Below are positions 36,694 to 46,280 of a stretch of DNA of 64,000 nucleotides, in pieces. The DNA comes from Salinigranum marinum (GTDB lineage Archaea > Halobacteriota > Halobacteria > Halobacteriales > Haloferacaceae): NCBI RefSeq assembly GCF_024228675.1, contig NZ_CP100462.1, positions 186,001-250,000 of the forward strand, read 5' to 3'. Each line of letters opens with the position of its first letter. The stretch's first letter is position 1. Position numbers and translations under genes: made by a program. The notes beneath the pieces were generated by a model that made no database searches, had not been told where the DNA came from, and saw nothing but the letters and a program-made list of their open reading frames with translations.

Positions 36694-37813
36694 TGCCTTG
36701 TTGAACGCAAGACAGCGTCGGGGTGGGGTTGCTGATCTACAATTTTACGGCGCTAAAGACGGCTTCTCGCCCTCAGAAGATGCAGTAGCTGTCACTCACA
36801 GCGGTTGCTGATGAGTCAAAACTATGGTACCTTGCTCCATTGTTCCGGTGACGGCGGCGATGCCTCTCCCGGATACGTCCGGAGAAGGGGAGCAGACGGC
36901 GAGCCCTAACTCGCCGCCTGCGTCAGGTTATGCACGATGCACTTGCGAGTCAGCTCCCGGAACTGGCCATGCCAGCTCCGGGAGCGGAGCTTCTCGCCGT
37001 CGTCTTCCTTCAACTGCGAGAAACCTGTCTCGCTCATCCAGCGTTGGTTGTAGTCCTCGTTCATCCGGGCGTTGTGGGCCTTCTGCAACGGTGTCTGCTC
37101 CCTGTGCTTGATCAACGGTCGCGTTGAGTTGGAGCGACACTCCTCGCGGAGGTCGCTCCACGAATAGTTCGCATCAGCAGACAACACACGCAGGTCTTCC
37201 GCGTTCCGGCGGAAGACCTGCATCCCGATGTGGCCGTCCCAGGCTTTCTTCGTCGTGAAATGAACGTCCTTGATCGCCAGCGAGTTCACGTCGATCAAGA
37301 TCGTCGTCTTCATCGACTGGAACGAGTAATTCGCGCGGTCGCGGTAGTGGTAGCTGGTTTGATCGCGCTGGAAGCCACTCGCGTCAATCGCGGCTTCACC
37401 ACTCCAGCCCGCCTGCTCCGCCGAAGCGCGGAGCAGGCGGCGCAGGTCACGCATCCGGTACTCTTGTTCCCACCGGCAGAACGAACTGTAGTGCGGTGCC
37501 TCGTCAAGTTCGAACACGGCGAGGACACCGGGCATCTCGTTAAGATAGTCTTCAGTCTCACGGAGGCTCTTCTCCAACTCGACGCGGTACAGAATCAAGG
37601 CGATCTGCACCCATTTCGCGTACCCGCCCGCGCCGTCCGGCGCGGCGGGTACTTCCGGGTCGTCAACGTGCTGTTTGGCAAGATCTCGACACATCCGTGC
37701 TAGCCGTCTGAGCGATGCCATATCGCCAGACGGCGTCCAATTACGGGTTAGCGTGACGGAATCTTCCCGTGAGAGCGTCTGAAGCTGCCGTTAGTCGACC
37801 GCAAAACAAGGCA
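36694..37813 (-). mobile_element. ISH1-like element (IS5 family) inside tnpA
   Basis: 1120 bp. The ends are TGCCTTGTT (36694-36702) and its complement AACAAGGCA (37805-37813), flanked by the 8-bp direct repeat TTTCGAGA at 36686-36693 and 37814-37821. Size, 8-bp duplication and the 271-residue transposase match the ISH1 group of the IS5 family. It must have arrived after the IS608-like element. Confidence 0.93.
36906..37721 (-). CDS. ISH1-group IS5-family transposase
   Basis: 271-residue DDE transposase with an N-terminal helical DNA-binding region (AKWVQIALILYRVELEKSLRETEDYLNEM). Catalytic residues are in AIDASGFQRD, VLSADANYSWSD and RWMSETGFSQLKED (YREK-like Glu block). Complete, so the nested element may still be active. 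Confidence 0.93.
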   Translation of the reverse strand: MASLRRLARMCRDLAKQHVDDPEVPAAPDGAGGYAKWVQIALILYRVELEKSLRETEDYLNEMPGVLAVFELDEAPHYSSFCRWEQEYRMRDLRRLLRASAEQAGWSGEAAIDASGFQRDQTSYHYRDRANYSFQSMKTTILIDVNSLAIKDVHFTTKKAWDGHIGMQVFRRNAEDLRVLSADANYSWSDLREECRSNSTRPLIKHREQTPLQKAHNARMNEDYNQRWMSETGFSQLKEDDGEKLRSRSWHGQFRELTRKCIVHNLTQAAS

Positions 37814-37822
37814 TTTCGAGAC

Positions 37823-37859
<37 letters not shown>

Positions 37860-38440
37860 CTTCGGCACGAACACTATGTGGTAGTAGAGTTCGTATCTCG
37901 CGTGACGGGTACTCTTCACCATCTATGTATACTATCATTGTTAGACGCGTTAAATTTCGCGTTGAAACCCCGTCTATGCCATTGTCGGCGGTTGAATACT
38001 ATTGGTCGGCTTCATCCCCGCCCTGAATGGCGAGGCTTTCGCCTCGAATTTTCCGTAATACGCCGCTGCACGGTTGTCACGGTACAACTGTTTCAGTCGT
38101 CGCGCGGTTTCTTCCGTGACGAAACGGAGTTCCGCACCGCGGTCGTAGGCTCGGTCGTGCCCCTCACGGAAGTCATCGATCGTGTCGTTCGACGCGGTAA
38201 GCGCGTCGAACTCAAGCGTGCGCTCGGTGGCCGCGAATGACATCTCGATGACGCTCGTGGTACCCGTCGTGGTCGCGAAGCAGGCGACACGCGTCGAGCG
38301 ATCGGCAGGCTTTCCGGAGCTGGATCACGTCGGACTCGTGTTCATTCGGGTCGAGTCCCTCCTCGTAGTCGGGGCGGCCCAGTTGGCCACCGAACGCATC
38401 CTCGACACGAGAAATAGACTCTTCGAGATCAGCGGGTTCG

Positions 38441-39110
38441 TCAGGCACCGCTCATAACCTCGTGCTTGAGATCACGGACGGTGTCGCTGTCCACGAGCGT
38501 AATCGCGTCGGTGAACACGTCCTCGAGTCGATCGCTATGGGCCTGTGCCGACTCCGGCGTCTCGACGAGGATCTGGAACTCGTAACGGTCACCCTGCCCG
38601 GTCGTCGCCCGGTCGTACCGCCGTCTGCGACCCGCCGTGCTGGTGTCACCGAACCGCTGCTGTCCGAGTTCCTTCGCGAGTTCGTTAGCGCGGTGCTGGT
38701 CGGCCCGGTCGCTGGCGAGTACCCAGAGGTCGATGTCGCTCTGTCGGTCGGCTCGACCACGGGCGACACTGCCGAACACGAGAATGCCGTCGACCGTTCC
38801 CAGTTCGTCGCGTAGTCGATCCAGTGCCGCACGGACGGGAGGGTGGAATCCGACTGCGGGATGCGCAGAACGGGGTCGTCGGGCTTCGTGATGCGGGTGC
38901 GATTGATGCTGACGAGTCGACGGTTGCCCGTCGTTTCGGCCACCACGATGCCCTTCGCTTCGAGGACGTCGACGGCTCGCTTGACCGACTGGGCCGCGTT
39001 GTCGGTGAGGCGGCCAAGTTCGCGGATCGTGAACTGCTCGTAGGGGTTATCGACCAACAGCCGGAGGAGGTCGTTAGTGGCCGTGTGGCGGAACAGGTCG
39101 GGGCTGGGGC
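38441..39110 (-). pseudogene. HTH-fused MNT-type nucleotidyltransferase (antitoxin-like), frameshifted
   Basis: The upstream frame encodes a winged HTH (LFRHTATNDLLRLLVDNPYEQFTIRELGRLTDNAAQSVKRAVDVLEAKGIV ... RIPQS). After a one-base loss near 38850 the next frame continues FHPPVRAALDRLRDELGTVDGILVFGSVARGRADRQSDIDLWVLA, the minimal nucleotidyltransferase with GS-x10-DxD. It ends LKHEVMSGA at 38441, overlapping the HEPN start. MNT proteins neutralise HEPN toxins by oligo-AMPylation. No ATG is visible at the 5' end, so the start may also be damaged. Confidence 0.85.
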
Positions 39111-39310
39111 CGGAATCGGGATCTCGACTGAGACTTGCTGCGTCTTATCGGCCGTCCCTTCTTGTCTCGCTATACGTGATATGTACCGTCTGACGAGACA
39201 ATAGTCTTCTGCCGTGATTTTTGCCAGACTTCTCAGTGAGGCCATTATTTCGACCATCGGTTCTCGATATGAGGCGACTGTTCTGTGGTCGTTTGACAGG
39301 CCCATTGTCG

Positions 39311-40171
39311 CTATGCAGTGACGGTGGTATCTGCGACAGGATACGCTGAATCCCGAACGACAACCACCTCCATTCCCACGAGGACGAGAAGCGATACGAA
39401 CGCCGTCAGCAGCAGGGCGACAATTGGCTCCTGATACGCCGCTATCTGTCCGGCCTCGACGAGTGCCGTCGTCACACCGAACAGCGCGAGGAAGTTGTGG
39501 AACACAAGTGCCCCATAGACCGATCCACCGATGAAGTAGAACAGGCCCGTCCCCACACTCACGAGCGTCAGCAGTCCGATCATCTCGACGGAGTTGAACG
39601 GTGGGCTGTGCGCGAGGTGATACACCCCGAACAGCACGCTTGCTGCGACGAGTGCCGCGCTGTCGGCGACTCTGCCACCGACTCCCCGGCGTCGCAAGAG
39701 TGCAGCCACGCTCCCACCGACGACGACCCAGCAGACGACCACCTCCGCGATGGACACGGGCAGCACCTGCGCGAACGCGTTCATAATCACGACCGGATCC
39801 GTCGATGGCGGTCGTTGCAAGAGATAGACCGCACCTCCGAGGACGCTCGCTACGACGACCACGGCGAGCGTCCGGGGGAGTGACTGGAATCCGAGGTCAC
39901 GTCGTGAGACGAAGCCCGACGCAACAAACGCTCGAACCAGCCAAAGCGCGAGAATCGTCCCGACGAGGACGTTAGCGACGCCGGTGTAGACGATGCGGTC
40001 GACGGTCGCCTCCGGTCGAAGCAGTGTCTCAATCCGCCCCTCCAAGAGCCACGTGACAGCCGTCCAGACGCCGTATGCACCGATCGCCACGAGTGTCTTC
40101 CTCACCGGTGAGAGCCCGCGGACGAACGAGTGAACCACCCCACGTTGAACGACCTCTGGTTCTGGATTCAT
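39311..40171 (-). CDS. CPBP/CAAX-protease-like integral membrane protein
   Basis: 286 residues with about eight transmembrane helices. The C-terminal half has AALVAASVLFGVYHLAHSP and GGSVYGALVFHNFLALFG, which match the His-containing motifs 2 and 3 of CPBP (ABI) intramembrane proteins. The usual EExxxR motif is reduced to a lone Glu (VSIAEVVVCW), so catalysis is doubtful. Such proteins in archaea and bacteria are linked to prenyl-protein processing or bacteriocin immunity; the role here is unknown. Confidence 0.75.
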   Translation of the reverse strand: MNPEPEVVQRGVVHSFVRGLSPVRKTLVAIGAYGVWTAVTWLLEGRIETLLRPEATVDRIVYTGVANVLVGTILALWLVRAFVASGFVSRRDLGFQSLPRTLAVVVVASVLGGAVYLLQRPPSTDPVVIMNAFAQVLPVSIAEVVVCWVVVGGSVAALLRRRGVGGRVADSAALVAASVLFGVYHLAHSPPFNSVEMIGLLTLVSVGTGLFYFIGGSVYGALVFHNFLALFGVTTALVEAGQIAAYQEPIVALLLTAFVSLLVLVGMEVVVVRDSAYPVADTTVTA

Positions 40172-40307
40172 ACTGTAGTTACGCTGTCAAACTTCGTAAC
40201 GGTACCTGCCGACTCCCATCTGCTGAGAGGTGGGCACACTGTCGACCGAGATCTCGTACCAGCGGTTTCTTCCGTGTACGCTGTCGATATTCCTCGTACG
40301 CTCATGT

Positions 40308-41289
40308 GTAGCAGATTGTTGATTTCAGAGAGTCGCTTCGACAGCGTGCTTGAGTGCTTGTCGACCGGGTTTTCTGAAGAGTTCGCTGCGTAGCTGGAAG
40401 GCGCGAAGATACTGTGTCAACTTGTCTTTCGAGATACCTCGATGGGGCGAGAGCCACCGTCGCGCCAGCGACGCGTGGCTCTCGCAGGTGTTCACGTGAA
40501 CGTCTCCATCCGCGTATTCGCCGTCACCGTGGACGACGTATTCGCGGTCGAACTCGTCGTCGTCCTCTAGTGGGTCGTATGCCCGAAATCCATCGGTGTA
40601 GACGGTCAGCGACTCCTCCTCGTGTTCTTCAAGGAGGAGTCGCACCGTCGATTCGTCGGCGGATTTCGCGGGAACGACGTATCGCTGTCCAGTTCCACGG
40701 TCAACGAGTGTGAAGATCGGCGGCTTGTCTTGATCGTACCTTCCGCGTCCGCGTTGTGAGAGTCCACGCGAGCGCGACTCTTGGTCGCGCTCGCGGCCTT
40801 TCAGTCCGGCAGAGACGTACAGTTCGTCGATCTCAACCGGTCCAACAAGATCGAGACGAGGCGCGTCGAGCGCTCTGGTAAAGCGCTCGACGCGCCGATG
40901 CATCGTCTTGTAGGTCACTCCGATCTCTCGCTGAAGTTGCCGGAGACTCGTGTTGAATCGCAAGAACGCGTAGATCGAGAACAACCACTTGCGGAGCGCA
41001 ACCTTCGAGTGAGCGAAGATTGTGCCCGTCTTATCGTTGAACGTGCGGTCGCAATCCTTACACAGATAGCGTTGAAACGCCCCATAGCTGCCGTTTCTGA
41101 CCGTCCGGTCAGAACGGCAGCGAGGGCAAGAAACACCGTCACGCCAGCGAACCTGCTGTAACAGGTCCGCTGCGAGCGATTCCGAGCTAAACACATCGAG
41201 CGGAATCATTCGTGTCGGACACCGCTACGCGGTGTCCTTGCTCTCTTCGATTCCAGAGCGACAGCTGAACGCTATCAACAATCTCCTAC
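40308..41289 (-). mobile_element. ISH4-type element (IS1595 family)
   Basis: About 982 bp bounded by inverted repeats GTAG[C/G]AGATTGTTGAT (40308-40323 and 41274-41289, one mismatch). It contains one complete transposase. The expected 8-bp target duplication was not found, so the flanks may have been rearranged after insertion. Confidence 0.82.
40325..41209 (-). CDS. IS1595-family (ISH4) transposase
   Basis: 294 residues. The N-terminal zinc ribbon has CPRC and CKDC (SCPRCRSDRTVRNGS ... YLCKDCDRTFND), the HTH region is LRQLQREIGVTYKTMHRRVERF, and the DDE-type core includes GPVEIDELYVSAG, TVYTDGFRAYDPL and HVNTCESHASLARRWL. Complete. Confidence 0.92.
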   Translation of the reverse strand: MIPLDVFSSESLAADLLQQVRWRDGVSCPRCRSDRTVRNGSYGAFQRYLCKDCDRTFNDKTGTIFAHSKVALRKWLFSIYAFLRFNTSLRQLQREIGVTYKTMHRRVERFTRALDAPRLDLVGPVEIDELYVSAGLKGRERDQESRSRGLSQRGRGRYDQDKPPIFTLVDRGTGQRYVVPAKSADESTVRLLLEEHEEESLTVYTDGFRAYDPLEDDDEFDREYVVHGDGEYADGDVHVNTCESHASLARRWLSPHRGISKDKLTQYLRAFQLRSELFRKPGRQALKHAVEATL

Positions 41290-41960
41290 TGAAGAGCGTA
41301 GAAACTACCACACAGTACGTGAACCAGGCAGGCGTGGGAGTCGTACCAGTCGGGGGGCTATCGGGCGGAAAAGAGGTGTCCATGCGGGACACGCAGATGT
41401 TCGGCTCCGGGAAGGAAGTGCCGAACAACTTAGAGTCCACCTCCGACGTGGCGGCGGCGCTCTTGATTATCGAGTTCAAGTCGTCGTCGGCGAATATGAC
41501 GAGGATGATGCTCGTCCGCTATACCCGCGTGGACTACTAGGGGCTCGTGTCTGTTCGGAATGCGCTGAACGACTGTGGCTGCCAGGCCAGACTTACAACA
41601 CGTCGAACACTAGCGGGCTGGCACTGCCGGCGACGGTCTCGGAGACAGGCGCTGGAATTGGACGTGTGTTCAGACTAAGCGAGGACCCCCCGCCGAGACG
41701 GGCGAACAGATCGCTGAGGATCGGCCATAGAAACCCGTCCGTAAGAAGAGCGACAAATTGGAGGCCCTCGTCAAAAGAATCGCATCCGTTAGTTTGAGAG
41801 TGGCGAGCCGAAGGCAGGCGGTGGAACAGGCAGTAGTGATGGCTCGCTTGAGGATTTGCATCACGATGAGTGACAATTCACACTGGATTTTCACTATAGG
41901 ATTGGTCTCCGGTTGGATGACCGAAGACACCATGATACATGCGGGGCCCAGCAGAGGGCA
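41290..41960. other. Degenerate region without a supported gene
   Basis: The base composition is visibly more AT-rich than the flanks. The minus strand carries a short protein-like run (RTSIILVIFADDDLNSIIKSAAATSEVDSKLFGTSFPEPNICVSRMDTSFPP, about 41300-41520) preceded by a stop, perhaps the tail of a gene cut by the ISH4-type element. No family was recognised. Confidence 0.4.
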
Positions 41961-41969
41961 CTGTCTAGT

Positions 41970-42550
41970 TCTGAGCTCTAGATAGCGTTTGATACTTAAG
42001 CGCTTGACGCGGTCGTTGAACGTCATAGTAGTACGTGAATTGTGCAAGATCTTAGGCGACGCCAGTCCCACTTCCCACCCGCGAGTTATGGGAGAGAGTG
42101 ACGCACATTTTGGGGGTGTGAAACCACCGTTTGATTCAGTTCCGGCCAACGAAGTCAAGCTGACCGCTCAGATATAATCGAAAGAGGGTAGTTAGACAAC
42201 CGCGACCATCGACTGGGACTTCTGTGTTTGAGAGATCGTGTTTCTCGGTGAGTTGCTGAAGAAACCTCTATTGTTGGATCGGTGCCCCGACGTTCGAACA
42301 GATCGACACCGAGTGGTAACTTCGAGTCGACATCTATTGCAGTGTATAACCATGACTGCCCGCCATTGGTTATACTAGTCTCGTCGACCGTGACGCGCGT
42401 CGGCTGTGTTGACCGCGGGTCTGAAAACTTGTCAGAAGTACCATGTACTCACTGTTAGGTTGCCTGATGAGACCGTTCGACGTCAAGGAGAGGTAGAATC
42501 ACTTCTATTTCTCTGAGAGAACAACCGGCCATGAGGAAACAGACGGTGAA
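41970..42550 (-). pseudogene. IS6-family transposase relic (ISH15-like)
   Basis: Read in pieces on the minus strand: FLMAGCSLREIEVILPLLDVERSHQAT, then two stops, then DPRSTQPTRVTVDETSI, QSWLYTAIDVDSKLPLGVDLFERRGTDPTIE, a frameshift, FLQQLTEKHDLSNTEVPVDG, LYLSGQLDFVGRN, a stop, KRWFHTPKM, and finally DLAQFTYYYDVQRPRQALKYQT. This is the order of an IS6/IS26-type transposase including the first DDE Asp. The third-residue region is heavily mutated. An old, dead copy; terminal repeats were not identified. Confidence 0.85.
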
Positions 42551-42566
42551 CGCTCCTGATGGGAAT

Positions 42567-42585
42567 TCGTCATAGTGTATGACGA
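42567..42585. repeat. 19-bp palindrome, copy 1
   Basis: TCGTCATA and TATGACGA form perfect 8-bp arms around GTG. A near-identical palindrome occurs at 43038-43056, and the two copies bracket the integrase fragment. Could be ends of a small element, operators, or recombinase core sites. Confidence 0.6.
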
Positions 42586-42669
42586 TCCTGCATTAATCGC
42601 CGCTCTGTCCGTCGATTCCGGTTTCGGCTCTGGGTCGTCGTCGACTCCGATTTGCATCGACACAGAGCC

Positions 42670-42900
42670 ATGGCACTCGAACCAATCCAACCCAACGAAG
42701 CCGTTGAACTATCCCTCGAAGACCGTCGAAGTGAGCTAGCGAAAGCAACCCAGTACGCCCACTGCTCACGGCTTGGGCATTTCACCCGCTGGTGCGACGA
42801 ACAGGATATCGACAATCTGAACGAGCTGACCGGATGGACACTGCACCGCTACCGACTCTGGAGACGACCTCGACACTTGAACGGATCAACAGTCTCGTGA
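42670..42900 (+). pseudogene. Tyrosine recombinase (integrase), N-terminal fragment
   Basis: MALEPIQPNEAVELSLEDRRSELAKATQYAHCSRLGHFTRWCDEQDIDNLNELTGWTLHRYRLWRR is the SAM-like core-binding domain of haloarchaeal phage/plasmid integrases. After LWRR the frame breaks and no catalytic domain (R-HxxR-Y) follows, so only the first 60-70 residues survive. Confidence 0.82.
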
Positions 42901-43037
42901 ACTACGGCTGTGAGATATTCTTTGAAACGCACACAGAGAGATACTGTGACAAAAACAGACCGAATTCGTCATTCTCAAGACTCAGCTCTGTACTAGGCGG
43001 TAAACCGAATCGGATCTGCGCCCCTCGGCAGGAGAGC

Positions 43038-43056
43038 TCGTCATACTGCATGACGA
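43038..43056. repeat. 19-bp palindrome, copy 2
   Basis: TCGTCAT and ATGACGA arms around ACTGC, differing from the copy at 42567-42585 at two spacer-side positions. Both copies lie within a few bases of GAATTC-containing flanks (GAATTCGTCAT at copy 1; ATCCGAATTC at copy 2). Confidence 0.6.
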
Positions 43057-43063
43057 ATCCGAA

Positions 43064-43342
43064 TTCACACCGGAGGTGGTTGTTTGTGCTACGTGTCGAC
43101 TACGCGGTGATCTTATTGGCTATCCAACCGCCGACGCGACTCATCTTACAGCTGCACTCAACCGACGTTGGCTTCGGTTTCAGCTGTGTCGCCACGGAAA
43201 TCGGAACAGCGTCGAACGTATCCTCAGCGAGCCAAAACGCCGAACTACCTCATTTTCAACCACGATCTCGAATGCGGCGCTGCCGACCGCAGAATCGTGG
43301 TTGCAAGTCCTTCGCCGTCTGGTGGAATCAATGCTAACGTAA
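43064..43342 (+). pseudogene. Transposase-like C-terminal remnant
   Basis: One open run reads EVVVCATCRLRGDLIGYPTADATHLTAALNRRWLRFQL, then RNSVERILSEPKRRTTSFSTTISNAALPTAESWLQVLRRLVESML. The NSVERI...KRRT block is typical of the final DDE region of haloarchaeal DDE transposases. The N-terminal half is absent. The family assignment is tentative. Confidence 0.5.
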
Positions 43343-43477
43343 ATACGAGCGATCCGCACACGAATCAGACACGAATGTGAGCGACAATGCCGGTGTCGAG
43401 TACACCGCGATCAACAGCACTCCATCATCGGTAGACGTCGTACAAACACTCATCCGCCTCGCACCCCTTCTAGGAGT

Positions 43478-43906
43478 ATGGCTGAGTTTCCAGATGAGAG
43501 GCAGCTCGTCCTCCGAGCTCGTTCCCAGCTAGAAGAATGGACCAATACGGCTCGGACACAGGCATACGCTGAACTGTTCGAAGGCGACGAACCACTCCTC
43601 ACCACAGCGGAGGTTCATCTCCTCGATGCGCTCGATTCAGAACTGGAGCGACAAGGCGGAGATGGTGTCTGGGGAACTGATCAATATGGAATCCACACGG
43701 CTGGGACCTCGAGTTCGGATACCTCGCTCGGCGTCGTCTGTGTGTACCACCCCCAGATAACCAAAGACTCCGTTCTTCGTGGGCAGGACGAACTCGATGA
43801 CGAAACCGAAGAGCAACTCAATGCCGCACTCTGGCAATATAGTGAACGGGTTGCGACACTCATCGAAGAAGAACTCGACGAGTTCATCCGCCACACACAG
43901 CGTTAA
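43478..43906 (+). CDS. Conserved haloarchaeal protein, DUF7539-like
   Basis: 142 residues, acidic and intact: ERQLVLRARSQLEEWTNTARTQAYAELFEGDEPLLTTAEVHLLDALDSEL, then a central GVVCVYHPQITKDSVLRGQDELDDETEEQLNAALWQYSERVATLIEEELDEFI. It resembles a small family seen only in haloarchaea; the function is unknown. It is the first intact gene after the decayed mobile-element zone, transcribed toward the frameshifted zinc-ribbon gene. Confidence 0.75.
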   Translation: MAEFPDERQLVLRARSQLEEWTNTARTQAYAELFEGDEPLLTTAEVHLLDALDSELERQGGDGVWGTDQYGIHTAGTSSSDTSLGVVCVYHPQITKDSVLRGQDELDDETEEQLNAALWQYSERVATLIEEELDEFIRHTQR

Positions 43907-43910
43907 TCGT

Positions 43911-44134
43911 TCATCTCGTCGGCTCCGTCCGCCCTCTGTTACCATCGTCCGGTGTGCTACTACCGCGTGGTTCGCTCGTGTTTCGGTGCGAGATTAAAAA
44001 TACGTCTTCCTCGGCCCCACACTCCGGACAGACGTGGACGAAGTAGAGGCCGTCCTCATCGCGTTTCCGATCCGCCACTTCGCCTGGGCACGGGCTTCGT
44101 TTCCACACGTTGGACAGCTTTTGGGATGATCCAT
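43911..44134 (-). pseudogene. Small zinc-ribbon protein, frameshifted
   Basis: The ATG at 44134 opens MDHPKSCPTCGNEARAQA. A one-base loss near 44080 moves the rest to another frame, VADRKRDEDGLYFVHVCPECGAEEDVFLISHRN. Together they give a CxxC...CxxC zinc ribbon of the sort common in haloarchaeal genomes (DUF7837/DUF7560-like). Either a genuine frameshift or a sequencing error. Confidence 0.7.
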
Positions 44135-44354
44135 ACCTGTTCAGGAGTGTCGACATTGTGCCGGTACTGTGAGAACGGACGACAGGGTAAACCGTCTACC
44201 CGGCGTATATGAAGCGGTAGCCCAATGGCCGAATCGGTGACGGCGTTCGTCGATGCAGTCTGTGCCTGCCAGACGGGTGTGGACTACCTGATCGAACGGA
44301 CATCAGGCCGACCCACTTGTGCTCGCCGTATTCGAGACGTCAGAGCCACCAACT

Positions 44355-44963
44355 ATGACTGTACATACAAAGAAAACGATAGAAGCGCGAACGATCGACG
44401 GCGTCGAAGCACTGGTCAGCGTAGATCCGGGAGAAGTCTTTATCGATCTCCCCGCGTCGAATCCACGGTATATCGGTGTTCAAGAAGGCGGTCGTATCCA
44501 AGAAGGCGATGTCGGTACTCAGTCAACGGCTGAGATGGCCGGACCACGACTCACGCACTGGGTCATCGAATCGATCACTGCAGAGACAGTAATAGGGAGG
44601 GATACCGAAACTAACGAGACACGGGAGTGGGATCGCGAACAGCTGATTCAGCGCCTTGGGGCCGGTGAATTCAGCGCAGAACTTGCGACGTTCGATCGGG
44701 TGAGCGTCACCGAAATCGAGGAGTGGGGCGGGAGGCACTCGCCCGAAGGTGCTGAAGAGGTAAAGCCGTATGTGGTCGTCATTGCGTATGGCAACAACGG
44801 GCGGAAGTTCACACAACTGTACGCGGCAACCGAAGCCGGTGAGTGGGACTCATTGGAACTAGTTCAACAGGATTCACATGTCAAGGAGTTCAGCGACGAG
44901 CTACGGACACACTTCGACGACGCTGTTCGCGAGGCGCTCGCGGTCGAACAACGGTATCACTAG
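44355..44963 (+). CDS. Conserved hypothetical protein
   Basis: 202 residues, acidic. The N-terminal part has EALVSVDPGEVFIDLPASNPRYIGVQEGGRIQEGDVG. A beta-rich segment follows (THWVIESITAETVIGRDTETNETREWDREQLIQRLGAGEFSAEL), and then a C-terminal helix. No known domain recognised. The start was set at the ATG of MTVHTKKTI; an upstream in-frame start adds 12 residues. Possibly expressed as a single gene. Confidence 0.65.
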   Translation: MTVHTKKTIEARTIDGVEALVSVDPGEVFIDLPASNPRYIGVQEGGRIQEGDVGTQSTAEMAGPRLTHWVIESITAETVIGRDTETNETREWDREQLIQRLGAGEFSAELATFDRVSVTEIEEWGGRHSPEGAEEVKPYVVVIAYGNNGRKFTQLYAATEAGEWDSLELVQQDSHVKEFSDELRTHFDDAVREALAVEQRYH

Positions 44964-45071
44964 ATTCGCCAGTGGTGCAATCAGTCTCTCACACACAACC
45001 TCCTAACCGACACACACTGGTTGTTTTTCGATCGACTCCTTCCAGCCTTCTCGACAGGGAAGTGGAGTCCG

Positions 45072-46280
45072 TTACCCGCCGAGCCACCAACCGTAGAGGT
45101 GCTCTTGAGCCTCAGCGTCGGATCGCTTCTTCGATTGGCCGTACGTCTTCCCCTTGAGGAGTTGGCGTTCAATTGTGTTCGCGGCGAGTCGGAGGGCGTG
45201 GGAGGCACCGTATCCTTCGCCATCGGCCGTGAAGTAGCCGCGGTCGGTCACCAGTCGAATCCGTGCCAACACTAGTGGGACGCCCCGGCTCTGTTCTTTA
45301 TGCTCCTGCAGTTCGATACTGGCCTTGATGACGCTCATTTCGCCGTACTTCGCGGTTACACTCTCGATTAACGCGGAGACGTCGTCGTAGTCCATCTCCT
45401 CTAGCAAGTCGAGTCCGAAGACCTGCACGGCGTTCCGGTCGTCGCGTTCCCAGGTAAGCGATTCAATGACGTCCGTCTTCGTGATGATACCGACTGGGTC
45501 GCCTGTTTGGTCGGCTGTGACGACGAGCGAGGAGATCTCACGTTCGAACATCGTTTCGACGACTTCGTCGAGCGGGGCGCTCCGCCGGACCGTCACAACT
45601 GCATCGGCCATCAGATTCCGGACCGGCAGATCGAGCATCCGGTCGGAGTCGCCCTCTCGGGCACCGAACCCACCGTGGCTCTCCCCAGAGCCCCCGTCGT
45701 CACCGAAACTCCCCGACGATCCACCCTGACTCTTGCTACCGCCTCGTGTCGTAAACTCGATAACGTCGTATAGGCTCACAATCCCCACGAGATCGTCTCC
45801 ATCGATGACAGGGAGGTGGGCGATACTGGATTCCCGAAGCATATTGAGGGCTTTTCCAATTGTCGTCTCGGGGGTCGCGTTGACCAGCTTCGACGAATAC
45901 GCGTCTTCAACGGTCACAGCATCGAGGAAGGGGCGGACGGCATCGAGGACCGCATCTGCGGTCACCACACCGACGGAACGGTCGTCATCGAGCACAGGAA
46001 GGGTTTTGGCGTCGCTGCCGATCATGAGTCGCGCGACCTCCCGAACGTCCTCTGTGCGTTCGACGGTCGGGACGTGTTGGACCCGTGAGCCGACCTTTGC
46101 AGAGGGCTGATTAGACGAGGAAGCCAACTGTCGGCGGCTGACGACACCACGATACTCGTCACCGTCAGTCACCACGACGGCATCGAGTTCTTGATTCTCG
46201 AATGCGCCGGCGACCTTCGAGAGCGGCGTCCCAACATCGAACTCGGTGAACTTCGTGGAGATGATCTCGGAGATATCCAT
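45072..46280 (-). CDS. Four-CBS-domain protein with C-terminal ribosome-hibernation-like domain
   Basis: 402 residues. Two pairs of CBS domains (residues about 1-180 and 215-275) show the repeated VVTDGDEYRGVVSRR, LPVLDDDRSVGVVT, LPVIDGDDLVGIVS and VVTADQTGDPVGIITKTDV strands that bind adenine nucleotides. A Gly/Ser-rich linker (SKSQGGSSGSFGDDGGSGESHGGFG) splits them. The C-terminus (YGEMSVIKASIELQEHKEQ...RIRLVTDRGYFTADGEGYGASHALRLAANTIERQL) resembles the HPF/RaiA beta-alpha fold. An energy-sensing ribosome or RNA regulator is a reasonable guess. Confidence 0.85.
   Translation of the reverse strand: MDISEIISTKFTEFDVGTPLSKVAGAFENQELDAVVVTDGDEYRGVVSRRQLASSSNQPSAKVGSRVQHVPTVERTEDVREVARLMIGSDAKTLPVLDDDRSVGVVTADAVLDAVRPFLDAVTVEDAYSSKLVNATPETTIGKALNMLRESSIAHLPVIDGDDLVGIVSLYDVIEFTTRGGSKSQGGSSGSFGDDGGSGESHGGFGAREGDSDRMLDLPVRNLMADAVVTVRRSAPLDEVVETMFEREISSLVVTADQTGDPVGIITKTDVIESLTWERDDRNAVQVFGLDLLEEMDYDDVSALIESVTAKYGEMSVIKASIELQEHKEQSRGVPLVLARIRLVTDRGYFTADGEGYGASHALRLAANTIERQLLKGKTYGQSKKRSDAEAQEHLYGWWLGG

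Noticed and set aside
40300-41297. Target-site duplication of the ISH4-type element
   Set aside because: The eight bases outside the left and right terminal repeats do not match, and shifting the boundary by a few bases does not produce a match.
41670-42158. A 162-codon minus-strand frame
   Set aside because: It runs in mixed frames over the C-terminal part of the IS6 relic and has Cys/Ser/Leu-rich, non-halophilic composition.
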